From positions 1 through 5,020 of the forward strand of contig DWXJ01000082.1 of NCBI GenBank assembly GCA_019119285.1: DNA of 5,020 nt. The letters run 5' to 3'. The DNA is from Merdimonas faecigallinarum. Lineage in GTDB: Bacteria > Bacillota > Clostridia > Lachnospirales > Lachnospiraceae. Made by a program: the position numbers and the translations under genes. Shown piece by piece: positions 1-5,020 of the stretch (the first letter of the stretch is position 1; each line of letters begins with the position of its first letter). A model generated the notes under the pieces. That model did not search any database. It saw only the letters and a program-made list of their open reading frames with translations, and was not told where the DNA came from.

Positions 1-744
1 ATGAAGATCCTCTTATCACCGGCAAAGAAAATGAATGTGAATACGGATGACCTGGCGCCAGAGGGCCTGCCGGTCTTCCTGGAGCAGACAGAAGAGATCC
101 TTCGGTTCCTGCAGGGCTTGTCCTATGGGGAGGCGAAGAAGCTGTGGGCCTGCAACGACAGGATCGCAGAGCAGAATTATGACAGGCTGAAACACATGGA
201 TCTCTGTCACAGGCTGACTCCGGCCATCCTTTCCTATGAAGGAATCGCCTATCAGTATATGGCGCCCTCTGTATTCGAGTCTGGGCAGCTTCAGTATGTG
301 CAGGAACATCTGCGGATCCTGTCTGCATTTTACGGCGTGGTAAAACCACTGGACGGTGTGACGACCTACCGCCTGGAGATGCAGGCCAGGGCAAAGATCG
401 GCGGAAAGAAGGATTTGTATGAGTACTGGGGCGGGCGCCTGTACCGGGAGGTTCTGGACGAGAGCCGGATCCTCATCAATCTGGCATCAAAAGAATATTC
501 CCGCTGTGTCGAGAAGTATCTGCAGCCGGAGGATGTGTATATCACCTGCGTCTTCGGTGAATTTTCCGGGGCGAAGATCGTGCAGAAAGGCGTGTATGCC
601 AAGATGGCCAGAGGCGAGATGGTGCGGTATATGGCGGAGAACCGGATCCAGGACCCGGAGGAGATGAAACGGTTTGACCGATTGGGATATACATATCGGG
701 AGGAGTTGTCTGACGAGAGGACATTTATATTTATCAAAGGATAG
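1..744 (+). CDS. yaaA: YaaA family peroxide stress response protein (UPF0246/DUF328)
   Basis: A complete 247-residue cytoplasmic protein, close to the usual family length of about 250-260. Visible family signatures are the N-terminal LLSPAKKMN (residues 4-12), SYEGIAYQYM (78-87), the block FYGVVKPLDGV followed by YRLEMQAR (110-130), LINLASKEYSRCV (158-170) and KMARGEMVRYM (201-211). In E. coli, YaaA is induced by OxyR during hydrogen peroxide stress and lowers free intracellular iron, limiting Fenton damage to DNA and proteins; a DNA-binding fold has been described for the family. Whether the clostridial protein does the same is inference. The ATG is the first base of the window, so its ribosome binding site and promoter cannot be seen, and a start further upstream cannot be excluded, although MKILLSPAKK is the typical family N-terminus. 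The gene is GC-rich compared with the toxin-antitoxin genes that follow, and is separated from them by their own promoter. There are no signal peptide or membrane segments. Confidence 0.93.
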   Translation: MKILLSPAKKMNVNTDDLAPEGLPVFLEQTEEILRFLQGLSYGEAKKLWACNDRIAEQNYDRLKHMDLCHRLTPAILSYEGIAYQYMAPSVFESGQLQYVQEHLRILSAFYGVVKPLDGVTTYRLEMQARAKIGGKKDLYEYWGGRLYREVLDESRILINLASKEYSRCVEKYLQPEDVYITCVFGEFSGAKIVQKGVYAKMARGEMVRYMAENRIQDPEEMKRFDRLGYTYREELSDERTFIFIKG

Positions 745-799
745 ATGTTTATTCTCAATAGCAAAGAGGAAAAGCGGGGAAGTATAATGTTTTCTAATA

Positions 800-828
800 T
801 TGACAAAACAATATGAAATGTTTATAAT
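800..828 (+). promoter_or_regulatory. Consensus sigma-A promoter of the hipBA operon
   Basis: TTGACA at 800-805 and TATAAT at 823-828 are separated by exactly 17 nt (806-822), a full match to the housekeeping sigma-A consensus. Transcription would begin near 835, giving a leader of roughly 20 nt before the hipB ATG at 857. A perfect inverted repeat overlaps the -10 box, so this intrinsically strong promoter is probably held down by a repressor. Toxin-antitoxin promoters are commonly strong and autorepressed. The start site is inferred from spacing. Confidence 0.85.
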
Positions 829-838
829 AATAAACATT
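817..838. promoter_or_regulatory. Palindromic operator candidate over the hipBA -10 box
   Basis: Two perfect 9-nt arms, AATGTTTAT (817-825) and ATAAACATT (830-838), flank a 4-nt spacer AATA (826-829). The repeat covers the TATAAT box and the expected transcription start, the normal place for a repressor operator. HipB-type proteins bind palindromes as dimers, so HipB autoregulation is the simplest reading. The sequence is unlike the E. coli HipB site (TATCC-N8-GGATA), as expected for a distant homologue. It is too AT-rich and has no downstream T-tract, so it is unlikely to be a terminator. Confidence 0.65.
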
Positions 839-846
839 ATAAGATT

Positions 847-851
847 GGTGG
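847..851 (+). promoter_or_regulatory. Ribosome binding site deciding the hipB start
   Basis: GGTGG lies 5 nt before the ATG at 857. The in-frame TTG at 800 would extend the protein by 19 residues, but it is the first part of the -35 box of the promoter and so should not be in the transcript. The short site supports the start at 857. Confidence 0.6.
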
Positions 852-856
852 ATGAA

Positions 857-1177
857 ATGAAGAAAGCAGTATATAATATACTTCCAAAAACAGAAGAAAT
901 ACTGAAGACCATGGGGGAACAGATCAAGATTGCCAGGCTCAGAAGGAGTCTTTCAGCAGAACTGGTGGCAGAGCGAGCAGGAATCAGCCGTGCTTCTTTG
1001 TGGAAAGTTGAAAAGGGCGATCCATCTGTAGCTATGGGGATTTATGCAGCTGTTTTGCATGCCTTAAACAATCTGGATCAGGATCTTCTTCTTATTGCGA
1101 AGGATGATGAACTGGGCAGACAGCTTCAGGATCTGAATCTGATAACAAGAAAGCGGGCGCCGAGGAGGAGTGATTAA
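857..1177 (+). CDS. hipB: HipB-type helix-turn-helix antitoxin / autorepressor
   Basis: A 106-residue cytoplasmic protein with one XRE/Cro-type helix-turn-helix at about residues 20-75 (GEQIKIARLRR, then AELVAERAGISRASLWKVEKG). The recognition helix is expected around S44-E52. The C-terminus is a short linker (DDELGRQLQDLNL) followed by a basic tail, RKRAPRRSD, a form often seen in HipB-like antitoxins beside hipA. Its expected roles are to bind and inhibit the downstream HipA kinase and to repress the operon, with HipA as possible co-repressor. The stop codon overlaps the hipA start (TAATG at 1175-1179), so the genes are probably translationally coupled. The start at 857 is chosen because the longer TTG-started frame begins inside the promoter. 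About 18 residues before the HTH form an N-terminal extension of unknown use. The family call rests on the HTH plus adjacency to hipA; the symbol is by function, not orthology to E. coli HipB. Confidence 0.85.
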   Translation: MKKAVYNILPKTEEILKTMGEQIKIARLRRSLSAELVAERAGISRASLWKVEKGDPSVAMGIYAAVLHALNNLDQDLLLIAKDDELGRQLQDLNLITRKRAPRRSD

Positions 1178-2466
1178 TGGCGGACAAGCAGAAAACCATC
1201 TTTGTTTATGATGATTTCAGTTCAAAGCAGCCGGTTCTTATGGGCATTCTTTATGTGAATGTTATCAAAGGGGGGGAGTCCTATTCCTTTGAGTATGACA
1301 AGGAGTGGCTGAAAAAAACAGGTCTTAAGCTTACGCTGGATCCAGAACTTATGCCGTATTCAGGAAGGCAGTATCCATCCGGGAAGAATATCTTTGGCTT
1401 ATTCGCAGATGCATCTCCGGACCGCTGGGGCCGTGTGCTTATGAATAAGCGTGAAAGAATACTGGCAGATAAAGAAGGGCGAAAACCTTCTAAGCTGTAT
1501 GACAGCGATTATTTGCTTGGGGTATGCGATGAGACCAGAATGGGCGGTATTCGGTTTAAACTGAATCCCGATGGGCCATTTCTTTCTGATGATAAAGAAA
1601 CAGCGGCTCCGCCCTGGGCCAAACTTCGCACTTTAGAGGAGGCGTCCAGACATTTTGAGAGTGATGAGGACGGCTTAGCTGAAAAGTGGCTGAATCAGTT
1701 GATCAGGCCGGGGTCATCTCTTGGAGGCGCCAGACCAAAAGCAACGGTGGTGGATACGAAAGATCAGCTCTGGATCGCAAAATTCCCGTCCAGAAATGAT
1801 GAAAACGATACAGGCGCATGGGAAATGGTAGTGCATGACCTGGCAGCCCTTTGTGGATTAAATGTTCCAGAGGCAAAGCTTGAGAAGTTTTCTTCTCTGG
1901 GAAGCACATATCTGGTAAAGCGGTTTGACCGGGTTCTGGATAAGCGGGTACATTTTGCTTCTGCAATGACGCTTTTGGGAAAAACAGACGGAGCGTCTGC
2001 AGCTGATGGAACCAGCTACCTGGATATTGCATCCTTCATAAAATCCTATGGTGCACAGCCAAAGAAGGATCTTAGAGAGCTTTGGAAGAGGATTGTTTTC
2101 AATATGGCTGTTACAAATACGGATGATCATCTGCGTAATCATGCATTTGTTCTTGCAGAGAATGGCTGGATTCTCTCGCCTTTGTATGATGTGAATCCGG
2201 TTCCATATGGCGATGAGCTATCTTTGAATGTGGATGAAGAGAATAATAGTATCAGTATCGATCTTGCTATACAGACAGCTGTCAGATTTGGGATTTCTGA
2301 GGAAGACGCAAAAAATTGTGCAGAAGATATTCGGAAGATTGTACGGGAAAACTGGGAAAAGACAGCGGCAGATTACGGACTGACACGCAGACAGATTGAA
2401 GAAATGAGACCAGCATTCAGTGCCTGTTTTTCTGTTGATACTGATTGTAATGGCATACGCATTTAA
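1177..2466 (+). CDS. hipA: HipA-family serine/threonine kinase toxin
   Basis: A complete 429-residue cytoplasmic protein, near the length of E. coli HipA (440). The N-terminal subdomain (about 1-125) contains FGLFADASPDRWGR (73-86), typical of the HipA N-terminal region. The kinase core follows: a glycine-rich loop GSSLGGARPKA (179-189), a nucleotide-binding lysine K202 in LWIAKFPS, the catalytic motif NTDDHLRNH (314-322) with likely base D316 and metal ligand N321, and the metal-binding SPLYDVNP (334-341) with D338. All expected catalytic residues are present, so the toxin looks active. S181, seven residues before K188, aligns with the regulatory autophosphorylation serine (S150) of E. coli HipA, from memory. 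E. coli HipA phosphorylates glutamyl-tRNA synthetase GltX, which stops growth and promotes persistence; the substrate here is unknown. The ATG overlaps the hipB stop by one base and is preceded by a GAGGAGGAG purine tract at 1162-1170. Composition is lower in GC than in the flanking yaaA and two-component genes, which fits horizontal acquisition. Confidence 0.94.
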   Translation: MADKQKTIFVYDDFSSKQPVLMGILYVNVIKGGESYSFEYDKEWLKKTGLKLTLDPELMPYSGRQYPSGKNIFGLFADASPDRWGRVLMNKRERILADKEGRKPSKLYDSDYLLGVCDETRMGGIRFKLNPDGPFLSDDKETAAPPWAKLRTLEEASRHFESDEDGLAEKWLNQLIRPGSSLGGARPKATVVDTKDQLWIAKFPSRNDENDTGAWEMVVHDLAALCGLNVPEAKLEKFSSLGSTYLVKRFDRVLDKRVHFASAMTLLGKTDGASAADGTSYLDIASFIKSYGAQPKKDLRELWKRIVFNMAVTNTDDHLRNHAFVLAENGWILSPLYDVNPVPYGDELSLNVDEENNSISIDLAIQTAVRFGISEEDAKNCAEDIRKIVRENWEKTAADYGLTRRQIEEMRPAFSACFSVDTDCNGIRI

Positions 2467-2470
2467 CCTC

Positions 2471-2489
2471 TGGTTGATTTTTTCAACCA
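2471..2489 (+). terminator. Small hairpin after hipA, weak terminator candidate
   Basis: TGGTTGA (2471-2477) and TCAACCA (2483-2489) form a perfect 7-bp stem around a five-T loop, starting 5 nt after the hipA stop. There is no run of T after the stem (the next bases are TTCATTTAAC), so it is a poor Rho-independent terminator. It may instead protect the 3' end of the transcript. The position is right for the end of an operon; function is uncertain. Confidence 0.35.
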
Positions 2490-2509
2490 TTCATTTAACA
2501 ACGGCGTTA

Positions 2510-2538
2510 TTGTTCCTTATATTTCACTCTGCTATCAT
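2510..2538 (+). promoter_or_regulatory. Probable promoter of the XRE regulator gene
   Basis: TTGTTC (2510-2515) and TATCAT (2533-2538) are 17 nt apart and resemble sigma-A -35 and -10 boxes with two mismatches in the first and one in the second. Transcription would begin near 2545, just ahead of the ribosome binding site. An imperfect inverted repeat is centred on the -10 box. This promoter may also drive the two-component genes downstream, since no terminator is seen after the XRE gene. Confidence 0.5.
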
Positions 2539-2550
2539 GAGAGTAGAAAT
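2521..2550. promoter_or_regulatory. Imperfect inverted repeat around the -10 box, operator candidate
   Basis: The left arm ATTTCACTCT (2521-2530) pairs with the right arm AGAGTAGAAAT (2540-2550), whose reverse complement is ATTTCTACTCT. Ten positions match with one extra base in the right arm. The 9-nt centre holds the TATCAT -10 box. Because transcription is expected to start near 2545, most of the repeat is not in the RNA made from this promoter, so a DNA-binding role is more likely than an RNA hairpin. The adjacent XRE protein is the obvious candidate ligand. Confidence 0.4.
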
Positions 2551-2552
2551 AC

Positions 2553-2561
2553 AAGGAGGTG
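2553..2561 (+). promoter_or_regulatory. Strong ribosome binding site deciding the XRE gene start
   Basis: AAGGAGGTG is close to a perfect anti-16S complement and lies 6 nt before the ATG at 2568 (8 nt from the GGAGG core). The in-frame GTG at 2559 falls inside this site and so cannot be the start. Confidence 0.85.
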
Positions 2562-2567
2562 TCCGTT

Positions 2568-3611
2568 ATGAAAATCAATGAGATTATTCGAGAGAAGAGA
2601 AAAGCCTTATCTTTGACGCAGGAGCAGATCGCAGATTTTTTAGGGGTATCCACACCGGCTGTCAGTAAGTGGGAGAAAGGCGCTGCGTATCCGGATATTA
2701 CCCTTCTGCCGGCTCTGGCGCGTCTGCTGAAAACCGATCTGAACACGCTGCTTTCTTTCCAGGAGGATCTGATCGATATAGAGATTGAAAATTTTGTCAA
2801 TGACCTCGATAAGACGGTTCAGGAGCAGAGCTATGAGGCTGCTTTTCAGAAGGCAATGGACAAAATACGGGAATATCCTACGTGCGACAGACTGATCTAT
2901 TCGGCGATTCTCTATTTGGAGGGAGCGCTTGCTCTTTATAACGTATCTTCCGGTGAGCGCTATCAGGAAGTATATGAAACCTTTTACAGGCGTTTGGCCG
3001 CAAGTGAAATTCCGGAGATCCGGGATACCGCAACCAGTATGCTGATTTCCTATGCGCGCAACCGGGGAGATTTTGCAAAGGCAGAGGAACTGATCAATGC
3101 CCTGCCCTTTTCTGCAATAGATAAAGAAGAACAGTTAGGGATCCTTTATCAGCGCCAGGAACGATATCAGGACGCGGAAAAAATCTGGGAGCATCGCGTC
3201 ATAAAAGGTGTGGCTGAGCTTCAAAGGGATCTGATCAATATGCTGGAAATCGCATTACAAGAAAAACGGGAGAAGGACGCAAAATTTCTGGCAGATTTGC
3301 AGGAATCTCTGAACCGTCAGTTTTATTTCCCGGAATGGATGTGCTACAATGCTCATTTGCAGCTTGCCCTGGTTAAAAAAGATAAAGACGAGAGTCTGTC
3401 GATCCTTCAAAAAATGCTGCCGTCCATGAAAAAAGAGTGGAAAATACAAAGGTCCCCCTTATATCGTAATGCAGATGGCAATGATTCCACCTGGCTTTCA
3501 GGCAGGCTGGCAAAAACATTTGCCGATGAGATAGCAAATAACGAAGAATACGCATTTCTTCGGGAAGGTTCGGAATTGGAAGAACTGCTGGCGCAATTGG
3601 AAGCCTTATAA
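2568..3611 (+). CDS. XRE-family transcriptional regulator with TPR-like C-terminal domain
   Basis: A 347-residue cytoplasmic protein. Residues 1-62 form a classic XRE helix-turn-helix (INEIIREKRKALSLTQEQIA, then DFLGVSTPAVSKWEKGAAYPDITLLPALARLL). The rest is all-helical and contains TPR-like helical hairpins, clearest at 162-180 (YARNRGDFAKAEELINALP), 191-209 (GILYQRQERYQDAEKIWEH) and roughly 258-284. The HTH-plus-helical-repeat plan recalls RRNPP-type regulators, in which the C-terminal repeats bind a peptide, but no peptide gene is visible and I do not claim membership. No membrane segment or enzyme motif is seen. The start at 2568 is fixed by a strong ribosome binding site. The gene has its own likely promoter with an operator-like repeat, and its stop is only 28 nt before the response regulator, so co-transcription with the two-component genes is plausible. 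In Clostridia such regulators often stand next to transporter or stress genes. Its base composition is closer to hipBA than to the two-component genes. DNA-binding role is confident; target and signal are unknown. Confidence 0.88.
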   Translation: MKINEIIREKRKALSLTQEQIADFLGVSTPAVSKWEKGAAYPDITLLPALARLLKTDLNTLLSFQEDLIDIEIENFVNDLDKTVQEQSYEAAFQKAMDKIREYPTCDRLIYSAILYLEGALALYNVSSGERYQEVYETFYRRLAASEIPEIRDTATSMLISYARNRGDFAKAEELINALPFSAIDKEEQLGILYQRQERYQDAEKIWEHRVIKGVAELQRDLINMLEIALQEKREKDAKFLADLQESLNRQFYFPEWMCYNAHLQLALVKKDKDESLSILQKMLPSMKKEWKIQRSPLYRNADGNDSTWLSGRLAKTFADEIANNEEYAFLREGSELEELLAQLEAL

Positions 3612-3639
3612 TTTCGTATGATCAGAAGAGGAGTAACCT

Positions 3640-4320
3640 ATGGAGACCATTCTCATCATTGAAGACGACGCGGCTCTGGCTTTGGGCCTTTGCCGGGCGC
3701 TAAAAAGTGAAGACCGCACACTGCAAAGCTGCGGGAAGATCCGGGAAGCCCGCCGGCTCCTTAGGGAGGCGCAGCCGGACCTTGTGATCCTGGACGTGAA
3801 CCTGCCGGACGGAAGCGGGTTTGATTTCCTGGGGGAAATCAAAGGGAAGGGGACGGTTCCGGTCATCCTTCTTACAGCCAACGACATGGAGACAGACATC
3901 GTGGCGGGGCTGGAGGCGGGGGCCGACGACTATATCACCAAGCCCTTCAGCCTGGCTGTGCTGCGGGCCCGGGTCAATACGCAGCTGAGGCGGAAAAAGG
4001 AGACGGAAAGCCGGCAGGATGTCCGGTGGGAATCCGGCAGATACCGGTTCCTCTTTGACCGGATGGAGTATCTGGTGGAGGGAACTCCGGTGGAACTAAG
4101 TAAAAATGAGCAGAAGCTGCTCCGGATCCTGGTGGAGAACGAGGGCCGGATCGTAAAGCGGGAGACGCTGATCGACCGGATCTGGACCGACGGAGCGGAG
4201 TATGTGGATGAGAACGCCCTGTCCGTTACGGTGAAACGGCTGCGGGACAAGCTGGCGGCAGGGGAGCGGATCGAGACGGTCTACGGGACCGGATACCGGT
4301 GGGTGAAGCAGCATGGATAG
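3640..4320 (+). CDS. OmpR/PhoB-family response regulator
   Basis: A complete 226-residue protein of standard family length. The receiver domain (about 2-117) has the acidic pair D9-D10, phosphoacceptor D52 in LVILDVNLPDGSGF, the switch threonine T79 in ILLTAND and the conserved K101-P102 in YITKPFS. The C-terminal winged-helix DNA-binding domain (about 128-224) has VELSKNEQKLLRILVENEGRIV in two parts (151-172), the recognition-helix region ENALSVTVKRLRDKL (191-205) and the terminal hairpin YGTGYRW (215-221). Phosphorylation by the overlapping histidine kinase should promote dimerisation and DNA binding at target promoters. A GAGGAG ribosome binding site (3628-3633) is 6 nt before the ATG. The last 8 nt overlap the kinase start, indicating one operon and coupled translation. 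The gene is clearly GC-rich compared with the XRE gene before it. The general sequence resembles regulators of antimicrobial-peptide or ABC-transporter operons in Firmicutes, but the regulon cannot be told from the sequence. Confidence 0.95.
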   Translation: METILIIEDDAALALGLCRALKSEDRTLQSCGKIREARRLLREAQPDLVILDVNLPDGSGFDFLGEIKGKGTVPVILLTANDMETDIVAGLEAGADDYITKPFSLAVLRARVNTQLRRKKETESRQDVRWESGRYRFLFDRMEYLVEGTPVELSKNEQKLLRILVENEGRIVKRETLIDRIWTDGAEYVDENALSVTVKRLRDKLAAGERIETVYGTGYRWVKQHG

Positions 4321-5020
4321 AGTAATGATGATCCTGGCGGCAGCCTGCATTCTTGGCAGCGTCCTGTTTGCCATATATTCATATCGAAAAGAGAGACGGA
4401 CCGCGGAGCGGCTCCGGCGGATGCTGGAGGCGGCAAGGAGCGGGCAGTTCCGTGAGACCGGGTTTGACGAGAGCGTGTGTTCCGCGCTGGAAAGCGAGAT
4501 GGCGGATTACCTAAGCGCCGTGGAGCGATCCAGAGAGGCGGCCGCGGCGGAGAAGGAGAAGATCAAGACCCTGATCGCGGACATTTCCCATCAGACCAAG
4601 ACGCCCATTGCCAATCTGCTGCTCTATACGGAGCTTCTGGAAGAGCGGGAGTTAAGTCCGGAGAACCGGGAGTATCTGACTGCCCTCGGGAAGCAGGCGG
4701 AGAAACTGCATTTCCTGATCGGGGCGCTGATCAAAATGTCCCGGCTGGAGACAGGGATCATCACCCTGCACCCCAAAGAGCAGGATGTGAAGGAACTGCT
4801 GGCAGAGGTCGCGGGCGCCTACCGGGAGAAGGCAGAGAGGAAAGGTCTGAAGCTGACCGACTGTTCCGGGCCTGCCACGGCCTGGTTTGACCGGAAGTGG
4901 ACGGCGGAGGCTGTGGGCAATATCCTGGACAACGCGGTCAAATACACCAGCCGGGGCGGGATCGAAGTGCGCACCCGGCGGTACGAACTTTTTACGGCCA
5001 TTGAGGTAGAAGATACCGGC
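4313..5020 (+). CDS. Sensor histidine kinase, single N-terminal membrane segment (partial, runs off window)
   Basis: The frame from ATG 4313 stays open to the last base, giving 236 residues with the C-terminus missing. Residues about 4-24 are a hydrophobic membrane segment (VMMILAAACILGSVLFAIYSY) preceded by only three residues, so there is essentially no extracellular sensor domain. A charged, helical linker (about 25-84) without a recognisable HAMP or PAS domain leads to the HisKA dimerisation domain. The phosphoacceptor is H93 in ADISHQTKTPIANL. The ATP-binding domain shows the N-box NILDNAVKYT (203-212) and the beginning of the G1 box, EVEDTG (231-236), where the window ends; the F and G2 boxes are expected beyond. 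The kinase should phosphorylate the response regulator encoded just before it, with which it overlaps by 8 nt (GGTGGG at 4298-4303 may serve as ribosome binding site). Such minimal-input kinases may sense signals in the membrane or through a partner protein. ABC transporter genes often follow; this cannot be seen here. Confidence 0.93.
   Translation, partial: MDRVMMILAAACILGSVLFAIYSYRKERRTAERLRRMLEAARSGQFRETGFDESVCSALESEMADYLSAVERSREAAAAEKEKIKTLIADISHQTKTPIANLLLYTELLEERELSPENREYLTALGKQAEKLHFLIGALIKMSRLETGIITLHPKEQDVKELLAEVAGAYREKAERKGLKLTDCSGPATAWFDRKWTAEAVGNILDNAVKYTSRGGIEVRTRRYELFTAIEVEDTG

Noticed and set aside
783..788. A second TATAAT box upstream of hipB
   Set aside because: No -35-like sequence lies at the right distance (about 760-765 reads AGCAAA), so it is probably chance in AT-rich DNA.
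800..856. N-terminal extension of HipB from the in-frame TTG at 800
   Set aside because: The TTG is part of the -35 box of the hipBA promoter and lies upstream of the expected transcription start; the ATG at 857 has its own GGTGG site.
366..927. Long minus-strand open frames opposite yaaA and the hipB leader
   Set aside because: They are antisense to a clear family gene or run through the promoter region, and their translations look like no protein family and lack ribosome binding sites.
2497..2514. Short repeat AACAA...TTGTT with a nested AACG-G-CGTT after hipA
   Set aside because: The two repeats do not share a centre, the arms are only 4-5 nt, and there is no T-tract; too weak to call an operator or terminator.
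3612..3639. Possible terminator or promoter between the XRE gene and the response regulator
   Set aside because: The 28-nt gap holds a ribosome binding site but no inverted repeat and no convincing -35/-10 pair.
4477..4890. A + strand open frame of 137 codons in another frame inside the kinase gene
   Set aside because: It lies inside the recognisable HisKA and ATP-binding coding frame; its Gly/Arg-rich translation is typical of a shadow frame in GC-rich DNA.
1..5020. CRISPR arrays, tRNA or rRNA genes, insertion sequences
   Set aside because: No regularly spaced repeats, cloverleaf-like sequences, transposase or integrase motifs were seen on either strand.

Overview
The window looks like a chromosomal segment of a Gram-positive, Clostridia-type bacterium, most likely Lachnospiraceae. 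The clues are strong AGGAGG-type ribosome binding sites, a sigma-A promoter that matches the consensus exactly, an OmpR-type response regulator overlapping a single-membrane-segment histidine kinase, and an XRE regulator with a long helical C-terminus. The taxonomic assignment is inference; no marker gene is present. All genes are on the + strand and coding density is high.

Layout. (1) 1-744: a complete yaaA-family (UPF0246/DUF328) peroxide-stress gene. (2) 745-856: a regulatory intergenic stretch with a perfect TTGACA-N17-TATAAT promoter and a 9+9 bp palindrome over the -10 box. (3) 857-2466: a two-gene hipBA-type toxin-antitoxin operon, a 106-residue HTH antitoxin followed with a 1-nt overlap by a 429-residue HipA Ser/Thr kinase whose catalytic motifs are all visible. 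(4) 2467-2567: a second regulatory gap with a small hairpin, a probable promoter and an imperfect inverted repeat around its -10. (5) 2568-3611: a 347-residue XRE regulator with a TPR-like C-terminal part. (6) 3640-4320 and 4313-5020: a two-component system, with the response regulator complete and the histidine kinase cut by the window edge inside its ATP-binding domain.

How the parts work together. HipB probably represses its own promoter through the palindrome and neutralises HipA by complex formation. The XRE regulator lies only 28 nt upstream of the response regulator with no visible terminator, so it may be co-transcribed with the two-component genes and probably also controls itself. 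The kinase has one N-terminal membrane segment and almost no external part. Such systems in Firmicutes often precede ABC transporter genes, which would lie beyond the right edge if present.

Base composition differs along the window. The yaaA and two-component genes are visibly GC-rich (sample lines near 62-63% by hand count), while hipBA and the XRE gene are lower (sample lines near 48%). This suggests that about 745-3611 is accessory DNA between older chromosomal genes. I see no clearly novel system. The best leads are the two operator-like repeats, each over a -10 box, and the XRE/two-component linkage.
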